A stretch of 64,000 bases of DNA from NCBI GenBank assembly GCA_018398815.1, contig CM031595.1:42701954-42765953 (forward strand), written 5' to 3'. The notes beneath the pieces are model-generated. The model saw nothing but the letters and a program-made list of their open reading frames with translations, had not been told where the DNA came from and made no database searches. Shown in pieces: positions 62,101 to 64,000 of the stretch (the stretch's first letter is position 1; every line of letters begins with the position of its first letter). The position numbers and the translations under genes were made by a program. The DNA is from Conus ventricosus (Eukaryota > Mollusca > Gastropoda > Neogastropoda > Conidae).

Positions 62101-63814
62101 AGAGGAGAAATAACCAGGCCAGTCTGTCCTTCCACATCCTCCATCCACGATTCTCTGGTTTCCATATGGAAGCTCTCTGCCCCCTAATGTATCCAGCAAA
62201 TGACTCGCTCGTATCCTGACATAACGTAACTGGTTCATCAAGAGACAGAAATAGTGCCCCTGACCAAATCTCTGGTAAAACTGTGCAGCTGTCAGCTCCT
62301 TGGAGACACAGTCGACTCGTGAATAGGTGTGCGTGCGCGTGTGTGTGTGTGTGTGGTGTGTGTGTGTGTGTGTGCGCGCGCGCATGTGTTTGTATGTGTA
62401 TGGTATGCATGCACATGCAATCACTGAATCAGTCGGACTTCACAACCTGTGTCAACCATAGCATTCAACAGAATGTTTCTAATGCTGTGCATTCACTTGT
62501 GACTGATATATATAGTTATAACTATATCATAATTTTCCCCTGCCAACACACAGCTGAAGCGATTTCATTGCACCACAGTAAAAATAGGTTTTTCCAAGAC
62601 AAATTTCTTTTAGTTCCTCAGAATTTTGTCTTTGGAACATGCTAATGATTTTTCTGCAACTTTTTTTTTTAACAAGTCCAGAGCATGTATTCTAAGCTGC
62701 TATTCCCATATATCTGTATGTTGTTGAAGCAGATCCATCGAGACACAATTTCACGCACACAGACTGGCAAGAGTTGTCTCTCTTTGATCAAAGTACCCCA
62801 AATTGGCACACCAAGACAACACAATGTTTACATTGTGCAAGTTTGACTGCCACACAAGAACTTTGTGTCTTCTCTTTTTCTTTCTTTTTTTGTTTTGCCT
62901 TTCCTTTTCTTTGACATTTTCTTTATTAATTTATCTGTCATTTCTTTTTTCTAACAAAACATGCGCACAAAGAACAGCGAAATTGTATGGGTGAACAGGT
63001 CCTGATTGGAAGTGACAAAGAAACAAACACACAACATATATCTGCCTCTGTGTATGCAAGTGAAGCACGTACCTCATCAGTCCCCCTGGAGGAGAGAAGG
63101 CAAAGCAAAACAGGTTGGAGGGTACCGAGGTCGGAGCAGTGCAGCCAGTATGGCAGCCACAACCAGCTCCCGACTGTGACCCACAATCACCAGCTGACTG
63201 CCCTCCTGTAAACACACACACACACACACACACACACTTGTAAATATCAATTACTCCATTGCTTCAGCTCTGACTGCTACTTCTCTTCATTTTAACAGAC
63301 TAAATCCTGGCAAAAATTAATTTGTTTATTTGCTTGCAACATACCTCTTGTGTTTGTTTTATTCCACAGCTTTCATTCTTCCTGCAAATGTTGGTGCATG
63401 ACAAACCAATAAAACATGAAACTTTCATGTTGAAACATCCATGATAAAGCCTACTGATTCTCTTGCATTTCACAAATATTCAGTTGACAGAACTAATCAA
63501 GTTAGTGAAAAAATTTCTTGTTGAATACAAAAATTGAATGCCTCTACATCACCCCACAAATCATTTTACTGTAAGAAGAAATAAACAAAAATCATTAATG
63601 TCATTTAAAAACAAACAAATCAAGTCTGAGAATGGCATTGACATGTGTGTAAACAGCCTACAAGCAACACAGAGAATGCGTGTTCCAACAAGCGTTTGCT
63701 TTCCAACTGGACTTGATATACTGGGCACAATCCAGCATGGCATCATGACAAGTGGCGTCAGGACTCCATCAATTTCCAGTGGCACTCCACGGGCAACAGA
63801 TCTGTCAGAGCATC
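29458..63814 (-). CDS. DAGLB: sn1-specific diacylglycerol lipase, DAGLB-like (partial, interrupted by two assembly gaps)
   Basis: Membrane-bound serine hydrolase that releases 2-arachidonoylglycerol and similar monoacylglycerols from diacylglycerol. Visible pieces in order: DALTDL and [10 protein letters not shown] (63662-63814); QLVIVGHS with the nucleophile Ser (63073-63205); the segment around the catalytic Asp (about 62190-62315); a YKIL...WEEIAPLTD exon (40320-40460); micro-exons at 38545-38568 and 37674-37697; the [12 protein letters not shown] exon with the probable catalytic His (31880-31986); and the last exon [20 protein letters not shown] (29458-29668). The short tail after [11 protein letters not shown] argues for the B-type rather than the long-tailed A-type. 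N-terminal membrane exons lie right of the window. Exons on the small right-hand contig have several frame breaks. The contig carrying KDELR sits between the two halves. Confidence 0.85.
29928..30095 (-). mobile_element. old headless fragment of the composite SINE
   Basis: Aligns with the 3' half of the SINE copy at 48131-48965: TTCAGTGATGCCTGATTTGATCC, TGCAGGACACCAT, CTAATGATAATCATTTCTT and CCGGAGGTACCAC correspond to equivalent blocks there. Diverged and without tRNA head or A tail. It lies in a lipase intron. Confidence 0.5.
30332..30880 (+). other. unassigned stretch with two overlapping open frames
   Basis: Frames of 113 and 94 codons (30332-30673, 30445-30729) overlap on the + strand. 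They contain phrases such as [16 protein letters not shown] and [14 protein letters not shown] but no recognised family. Because both frames read like fragments of the same product shifted by a base, a decayed retroelement is the best guess. Confidence 0.3.
31543..31860. repeat. (TG)/(GTGA)/(GAGAGA) compound microsatellite
   Basis: About 320 bp of TG, GTGAGTGA, GCGT and GAGAGCAA repeats directly next to the donor side of a lipase exon. The three long His/Thr/Ser frames are artefacts. Confidence 0.95.
31880..31986 (-). CDS. DAGLB: DAGL exon carrying the probable catalytic His
   Basis: Acceptor CCTTGTTGCAG, donor GTAAGG. It reads [20 protein letters not shown] then [18 protein letters not shown]-x-I-x-H is the conserved setting of the active-site histidine in DAGLs. 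It starts in phase 0 and leaves two bases, matching the next exon. The frame is clean. Confidence 0.85.
33120..33490. repeat. interrupted (TG)n microsatellite
   Basis: TG and GCGT repeats with interruptions, ending in a short (GTT)n run at about 33480-33497. Confidence 0.9.
33620..33680. repeat. (CA)n microsatellite
   Basis: CA repeats with opposite strand phase to the flanking TG tracts. Confidence 0.9.
33886..33963. repeat. (TG)n microsatellite
   Basis: Nearly pure TG dinucleotides with a single GGTG interruption near 33948. Confidence 0.9.
34577..35100 (+). mobile_element. old headless copy of the composite SINE
   Basis: Aligns over its length with the SINE at 43221: AGACTGGAACGACACAGT, TCGTGCCAGATCTGAGGCC, GTACAGCCCTGTCATGCAGT, CTGCTCTCATGGTGACCTCA and CACCGAAGTGACTCAGCAGC. 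The tRNA-like head and the A tail are missing. It is much more diverged than the three copies in KDELR intron 1. The 72-bp tandem array follows directly. Confidence 0.75.
35157..36303. repeat. 16-copy 72-bp tandem array with a hairpin in each unit
   Basis: Units start AGGACTGGCTAGAATGAGTG and recur every 71-72 bp (16 starts from 35157 to 36233). Each holds the perfect inverted repeat GTGGCATTG-GAG-CAATGCCAC. In some units it is CAATGCTAC, which keeps pairing through a G-U. With 72 = 3 x 24 the array is open in frame for long stretches on both strands (24-residue repeat such as [19 protein letters not shown]), but no start, splice or family evidence makes it a gene. Variant unit types alternate in the last seven copies. 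A partial unit recurs at about 36354. It lies in a lipase intron. Confidence 0.95.
36376..37673. other. DAGL intron, nothing recognised
   Basis: A/T-rich intron sequence without exons or transposon signatures that could be identified. Confidence 0.5.
37674..37697 (-). CDS. DAGLB: DAGL 24-bp micro-exon, form 2
   Basis: On the - strand: acceptor GTCTGATTTATTCAG, exon encoding RDMDNYLQ, donor GTAGGG. It begins and ends in phase 0, so inclusion keeps the frame between the flanking exons. Its sequence is homologous to the micro-exon at 38545. Confidence 0.6.
38545..38568 (-). CDS. DAGLB: DAGL 24-bp micro-exon, form 1
   Basis: On the - strand: acceptor TTACTACTTTATTTAG, exon encoding CNMDSYLK, donor GTATGC. 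Phase 0 at both ends. Same length as the copy 0.87 kb downstream and similar in residues (xxMDxYLx), suggesting an exon duplication; could be spliced alternatively. Confidence 0.55.
38711..38814. mobile_element. solo Penelope-type 3'-terminal fragment
   Basis: AGTAACTAACCCCTTTTCTT, AAATTTTGCTTTACTTTCCG and CCTCAGTCATTTCATTTTG match, in order, the tail and arm start of the fold-back at 23355-23420 (opposite orientation). An imperfect direct repeat borders it (ATTACAGATGGG / CTTACAGAAGGG). Only one arm is present, so it is not a fold-back. Confidence 0.6.
38815..40319. other. DAGL intron, nothing recognised
   Basis: A/T-rich, with short CA tracts near 39060-39130 and 39830-39860. No exon or element could be supported. 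Confidence 0.5.
40320..40460 (-). CDS. DAGLB: DAGL exon cut by the assembly gap
   Basis: Donor GTGAGA at 40319 and below. The frame leading into the donor reads [20 protein letters not shown] then [12 protein letters not shown] in phase 0, which fits the phase-0 micro-exons downstream. Near the contig end the other frames read YKIL and [10 protein letters not shown], resembling the YKILLHGC region of DAGLB, so one or two frame shifts are probably present in the last 140 bases. The exon continues into the gap. Confidence 0.6.
40461..41460. other. assembly gap, 1000 N
   Basis: Exactly 1000 N, the usual placeholder for a scaffold gap of unknown size. Frames spanning it are meaningless. Confidence 0.99.
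41461..42206. other. start of middle contig; KDELR intron, no exon seen
   Basis: The third KDELR exon should lie left of 42207, but no sequence like the KDELR C-terminal half is visible on the - strand here. Confidence 0.5.
42207..42466 (-). CDS. KDELR: KDELR exon 2, with paired frame breaks
   Basis: Acceptor TTTCATTGCAG, donor GTAAGA. It reads [40 protein letters not shown] and, at the end, [19 protein letters not shown]. Between about 42326 and 42264 the conserved block [16 protein letters not shown] is readable only in another frame: one base appears lost near 42326 and one gained in the CCC at 42263-42265. The two lesions cancel. Confidence 0.9.
42207..50205 (-). CDS. KDELR: KDEL receptor (ER lumen protein retaining receptor), exons 1-2
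   Basis: Seven-helix Golgi/ERGIC receptor that binds the C-terminal KDEL-type signal at acidic pH and returns escaped ER chaperones through COPI vesicles. Exon 1 (50115-50205) starts [20 protein letters not shown]; exon 2 (42207-42466) continues [20 protein letters not shown] and ends [11 protein letters not shown]. The junction is a split Gly codon in phase 1. Residues known from receptor structures are present: Arg5 and Arg47 (signal carboxylate binding), His12 (pH sensing), Asp50 and Glu117. This is about 117 of the usual 212 residues. The remaining exons should lie left of 42207 but are not found, possibly in the gap or on a displaced contig. Exon 2 has two opposite one-base frame breaks. 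Intron 1 is 7.6 kb and packed with retroelements. Confidence 0.9.
42617..42631. repeat. target duplication of the Penelope-like insertion (left)
   Basis: AAACATTACAAAATT, identical to 45655-45669 on the other side of the element. Confidence 0.85.
43221..44094 (+). mobile_element. composite tRNA-headed SINE, copy 1 (inside the Penelope left arm)
   Basis: It begins with a tRNA-like head holding an A box (TGGCGAAGTGG) and B box (GGTTCGAATCC), about 40 bp apart, so it could be transcribed by RNA polymerase III. A 300-bp body runs to an internal A10 at about 43583-43592, then a second 440-bp body ends in A54 (44041-44094). A 13-bp direct repeat, ACTGGTGTGGAAG, flanks it (43208-43220 and 44095-44107). 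The opposite Penelope arm lacks it, which proves insertion. At about 820 bp without the tail it is unusually long for a SINE. Confidence 0.9.
44128..44604 (-). CDS. GIY-YIG endonuclease C-terminal domain of Penelope-like element (left arm)
   Basis: Penelope-like retroelements fuse an RT to a GIY-YIG nuclease that nicks the target. This fragment has the upstream Cys motif [10 protein letters not shown], then [20 protein letters not shown] with both halves of the GIY-YIG signature, and [15 protein letters not shown] with the catalytic Arg context. It ends [14 protein letters not shown]. The RT is missing because the copy is cut at the centre of the inverted repeat; the first residues come from the opposite arm and the spacer, so the start is not native. 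Non-functional alone. Confidence 0.85.
   Translation of the reverse strand: MVLFKLDRTRSLRSSLNRTTATPPGTHPCSKPNCKICPLTKPDTILQGPKDSFTVKRTFSCQSRNIIYAIHCQLCGKIYIGETSRTLETRISEHLADIRHHRPKPVALHFNHTQHNIDHVKVMALWQSQSDSFERTTQESHLIAKLGTLHPQGINIQQ
44524..45021 (+). CDS. GIY-YIG endonuclease C-terminal domain of Penelope-like element (right arm)
   Basis: Mirror copy of the frame on the - strand, with the same [14 protein letters not shown] block (frame-shifted near the start), the GIY-YIG signature [20 protein letters not shown] and the same tail. One visible residue difference, LIATLGTL against LIAKLGTL. The RT part is likewise absent. Confidence 0.85.
   Translation: MSTWWCSCGSVQTGPQRPRAVQFEQNHSYTTRYSPLLQTQLQNLPPHQTRHHPTGPKDSFTVKRTFSCQSRNIIYAIHCQLCGKIYIGETSRTLETRISEHLADIRHHRPKPVALHFNHTQHNIDHVKVMALWQSQSDSFERTTQESHLIATLGTLHPQGINIQQ
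45655..45669. repeat. target duplication of the Penelope-like insertion (right)
   Basis: AAACATTACAAAATT, identical to 42617-42631. The related fold-backs end in TTTTGAAAC, so the first four bases may belong to the element and the true duplication may be about 11 bp. Confidence 0.8.
45670..46739. other. KDELR intron 1 sequence, nothing recognised
   Basis: Intron without exon or transposon signatures. A 143-codon frame (45989-46420) shows no family. Confidence 0.5.
46755..47715 (+). mobile_element. composite tRNA-headed SINE, copy 2
   Basis: Same layout as copy 1: head with TGGCGAAGTGG and GGTTCAAATCC, first body, internal A run (47195-47211), second body and terminal A-rich tail. Flanked by AGGATTTTGAATAGG at 46740-46754 and 47716-47730. 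It carries a 57-bp nested insertion at 46873-46929 and an extra ACTTGACATTG-type block near 47537 that copy 1 lacks. Confidence 0.9.
46873..46929 (-). mobile_element. 57-bp micro-insertion inside SINE copy 2
   Basis: The 14-bp TCCTACCCAGAGTT is duplicated on both sides (46859-46872, 46930-46943). The insert, read on the - strand, is a short GC-rich end (CCCTGATGTGGCCCTTTGCG) followed by a TTATC-repeat tail. The same sequence occurs at 54914-54973, so it is the extreme 3' end of a dispersed retroposon. Confidence 0.85.
48131..48965 (-). mobile_element. composite tRNA-headed SINE, copy 3
   Basis: Full-length copy in opposite orientation: poly-T (its A tail) at 48131-48145, second body, first body and head near 48900-48960. 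Flanked by CAGTTTCTTAATT (48118-48130) and CAGTTTCATAATT (48966-48978), one mismatch. More diverged than copies 1 and 2, and the internal A run is reduced to a few bases. Confidence 0.88.
49038..49380 (-). mobile_element. LINE 3' fragment with (TAC)n tail
   Basis: A 67-codon frame (49166-49369, - strand) reads [20 protein letters not shown] and [14 protein letters not shown], the characteristic C-terminus of CR1-like RTs. About 100 bp of 3'UTR follow, ending in GTAGTAGTAG repeats at 49039-49063. 5'-truncated at or near 49380. Confidence 0.75.
49381..50114. other. proximal KDELR intron 1, nothing recognised
   Basis: Ends at the donor GTATGT (50114 and below) of KDELR exon 1. No repeats identified. 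Confidence 0.5.
50115..50205 (-). CDS. KDELR: KDELR exon 1 with start codon
   Basis: ATG at 50203-50205. It reads [20 protein letters not shown] then [10 protein letters not shown] and leaves one base of a Gly codon before the donor GTATGT. The first residues and the first transmembrane helix match animal KDEL receptors nearly residue by residue, so the start is secure. Confidence 0.95.
50233..50272 (-). promoter_or_regulatory. candidate unfolded-protein-response elements upstream of KDELR
   Basis: Two ACGTGG/CCACGT cores lie 30-65 bp upstream of the ATG: GGGCCACGTCC (50261-50271, - strand sense) and TGAACGTGGAA (50233-50243). The first sits beside ATTCGG, resembling an ERSE-II site (ATTGG-N-CCACG) with one extra base. 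KDEL receptor genes are known UPR targets, so XBP1 or ATF6 binding is plausible. They may lie in the 5'UTR. Inference from motif only. Confidence 0.35.
50790..52395 (-). mobile_element. CR1/jockey-like LINE, 5'-truncated, degenerate
   Basis: Order on the - strand: [21 protein letters not shown] start (about 52390-52330), [36 protein letters not shown], the [20 protein letters not shown] block, the catalytic box IFADDTKIY (here F instead of Y), [29 protein letters not shown] and LRKLSFSNK near the end. Frame breaks near 51960-52030 and at the C-terminus. About 350 bp of 3' sequence end in AAACCTAAACCTAA-type repeats near 50805. The endonuclease and 5' end are missing. Confidence 0.85.
50999..51199. 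repeat. overlapping 54-bp and 65-bp tandem duplications in the LINE 3' region
   Basis: TGTGCACGTTTAATGTTAGG recurs after 54 bp (51007, 51061), and AATGTTAGGGTTAATTTATT recurs after about 65 bp (51070, 51135). They disrupt the end of the RT frame. Confidence 0.85.
53065..53152. repeat. 88-bp G homopolymer
   Basis: Uninterrupted G run, the longest in the window. The true length is uncertain. Confidence 0.9.
54914..54973 (+). mobile_element. retroposon 3' end with (TTATC)n tail
   Basis: GACAGCCCTGATGTGGCCCT, CGCTGGCTATAAGCAACA and ATTATCTTATCTTATC match the micro-insertion in SINE copy 2. The same family may extend further 5' (leftward), but this cannot be seen by comparison within the window. 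Confidence 0.65.
55690..57808 (-). mobile_element. CR1/jockey-like LINE, RT region, broken ORF, (TGAAC)n tail
   Basis: It runs from the endonuclease-RT linker ([20 protein letters not shown] near 57770) through [50 protein letters not shown], the catalytic [43 protein letters not shown] and [19 protein letters not shown], to a stop near 55825. The 3'UTR of about 130 bp ends in four copies of TGAAC (about 55690-55712). At least four frame breaks, so it is inactive. Its last 110 bp are duplicated at 3421-3533. Confidence 0.88.
57809..58700 (-). mobile_element. second LINE fragment (linker and first RT motifs)
   Basis: The - strand reads [19 protein letters not shown] and [20 protein letters not shown] (58126-58341), then [14 protein letters not shown] and NHRPIS-type motifs across 57830-58020 in broken frames with a G16 run. 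This is the part of a LINE ORF just before and at the start of the RT. It stops where the next LINE begins near 57808. Different in sequence from the neighbouring copy. Confidence 0.65.
58791..58826. repeat. interrupted G tract
   Basis: About 36 bp of almost only G with two T interruptions. Confidence 0.8.
58999..59047. repeat. 24-bp tandem duplication
   Basis: GGCACTGGGGAACACAGAGCT occurs twice in succession (about 59005 and 59029). Confidence 0.8.
59445..59645 (+). mobile_element. old fragment of the composite SINE
   Basis: TCTCAGGCCTGATTTATTTTT, GTCTTGTAGTCTTAGATC, AGAATGGAAATCCT and CCTGTTCTTGTGGTGATCTC follow the same order as in the SINE at 43450-43640. Strongly diverged; head and tail missing. 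Confidence 0.6.
59925..60060. repeat. imperfect direct repeat
   Basis: GGAGAGCGCAGAGGAAGAT occurs at about 59921 and 60017, each followed by a TATCA...TTCAAAT-TCACG block. Confidence 0.65.
60501..61500. other. assembly gap, 1000 N
   Basis: Exactly 1000 N, a scaffold placeholder of unknown true size. Confidence 0.99.
61501..62189. other. right contig, probable DAGL intron
   Basis: No exon recognised; A/T-rich. Confidence 0.4.
62190..62315 (-). CDS. DAGLB: DAGL exon around the catalytic Asp, frame-broken
   Basis: Three frames are needed: VSKELTAA, then [12 protein letters not shown], then [19 protein letters not shown]. This order matches the SKEF-TAVVLGKDLVPR-x-S-x-x-x-LE...LLD pattern of animal DAGLs, in which the Asp of GKDLVPR is the catalytic acid. 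The acceptor is taken as TTCACGAG at 62316-62317, giving Ser across the junction. The left boundary is not certain. At least two one-base frame breaks. Confidence 0.6.
62330..62385. repeat. (TG)n/(GC)n microsatellite
   Basis: TG repeats with GCGCGCGC at the right end, directly upstream of the lipase exon in transcription direction. Confidence 0.9.
63073..63205 (-). CDS. DAGLB: DAGL exon with the nucleophile Ser, frame-broken
   Basis: Acceptor GTTTACAG, donor GTACGT. It reads [11 protein letters not shown], then [13 protein letters not shown] and, in another frame, [10 protein letters not shown] after a second break. In the family the nucleophile elbow is GHSLGAG; here the bases after GHS read in frame as RELVV because one base is missing after the Ser codon and one is extra about 11 bases later. 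Otherwise close to animal DAGLs. Confidence 0.8.
63662..63814 (-). CDS. DAGLB: DAGL exon upstream of the lipase box, frame-broken
   Basis: Acceptor CTTGTTTATAG, donor GTAGGC; 153 bp. It starts DALTDL in phase 0, continues [15 protein letters not shown] in a second frame and [13 protein letters not shown] in a third, and returns to the first for [10 protein letters not shown]. The order matches DVLTDL...HKGM...AEYIKKKL of DAGLs. Three apparent one-base losses. Confidence 0.7.
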
Positions 63815-64000
63815 CTATAAACAAGAGGTCAAAACATTTTTGTATTTATGAGACATGTCCATTGTTTCTATCTTCCTAACAAAATGACTGATGCTGCTAT
63901 AAAAAAAAAAAATCTGTTTTTAAAAATCCAACCATCTATCACTATCGCCACCAAAAACTGACATTCAGAATGTTTCATGTTATCATTAAGTTCATACTGT

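Overview
This window is animal nuclear DNA: intron-rich, AT-leaning, full of microsatellites and retroelements, and assembled from three contigs joined by two runs of exactly 1000 N (40461-41460 and 60501-61500). The gene structures, small introns and the mix of CR1/jockey-like LINEs, tRNA-headed SINEs, Penelope-like elements and Tc1/mariner elements point to a lophotrochozoan, most likely a mollusc. That placement is an inference; no species marker is visible.

Three host genes can be read exon by exon. (1) SMURF, a HECT E3 ubiquitin ligase, on the + strand: the last nine coding exons (4404-10350) encode the whole HECT domain to the stop codon. The C2 and WW exons lie left of the window. A repeat-poor stretch of about 8 kb that may be 3'UTR follows. 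(2) A diacylglycerol lipase (DAGLB-like) on the - strand. Its Ser, Asp and His active-site exons and C-terminus are at 63662-63814, 63073-63205, about 62190-62315, 40320-40460, 31880-31986 and 29458-29668, with two 24-bp micro-exons at 38545-38568 and 37674-37697. (3) A KDEL receptor on the - strand: exon 1 at 50115-50205 and exon 2 at 42207-42466. It lies in the middle contig, between the two halves of the lipase gene, and its C-terminal exons are not visible. SMURF and the lipase gene are convergent.

Mobile DNA fills the rest. From left to right: a LINE 3' part (1-905); a TA-flanked inverted-repeat DNA element with a LINE tail nested in it (2688-3903); a Penelope-type fold-back (18488-18879); a tandem duplication whose two units each hold a Tc1/mariner element (18920-23160); a small fold-back (23341-23527); old SINE and LINE remnants; and a 16-copy 72-bp tandem array (35157-36303). 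KDELR intron 1 holds a 3-kb Penelope-like inverted repeat carrying GIY-YIG endonuclease sequence on both strands, three long composite SINEs and LINE debris. Upstream of KDELR are three more LINE fragments on the - strand.

The most unusual signals are: a family of TSD-flanked fold-back insertions built from Penelope-like 3' ends; the pair of homologous in-frame micro-exons in the lipase gene; the empty target site of one Tc1 element preserved in a sister duplicate; and clustered frame breaks in conserved exons near contig ends, which look more like consensus errors than gene decay. There are no rRNA genes, functional tRNA genes or CRISPR arrays.
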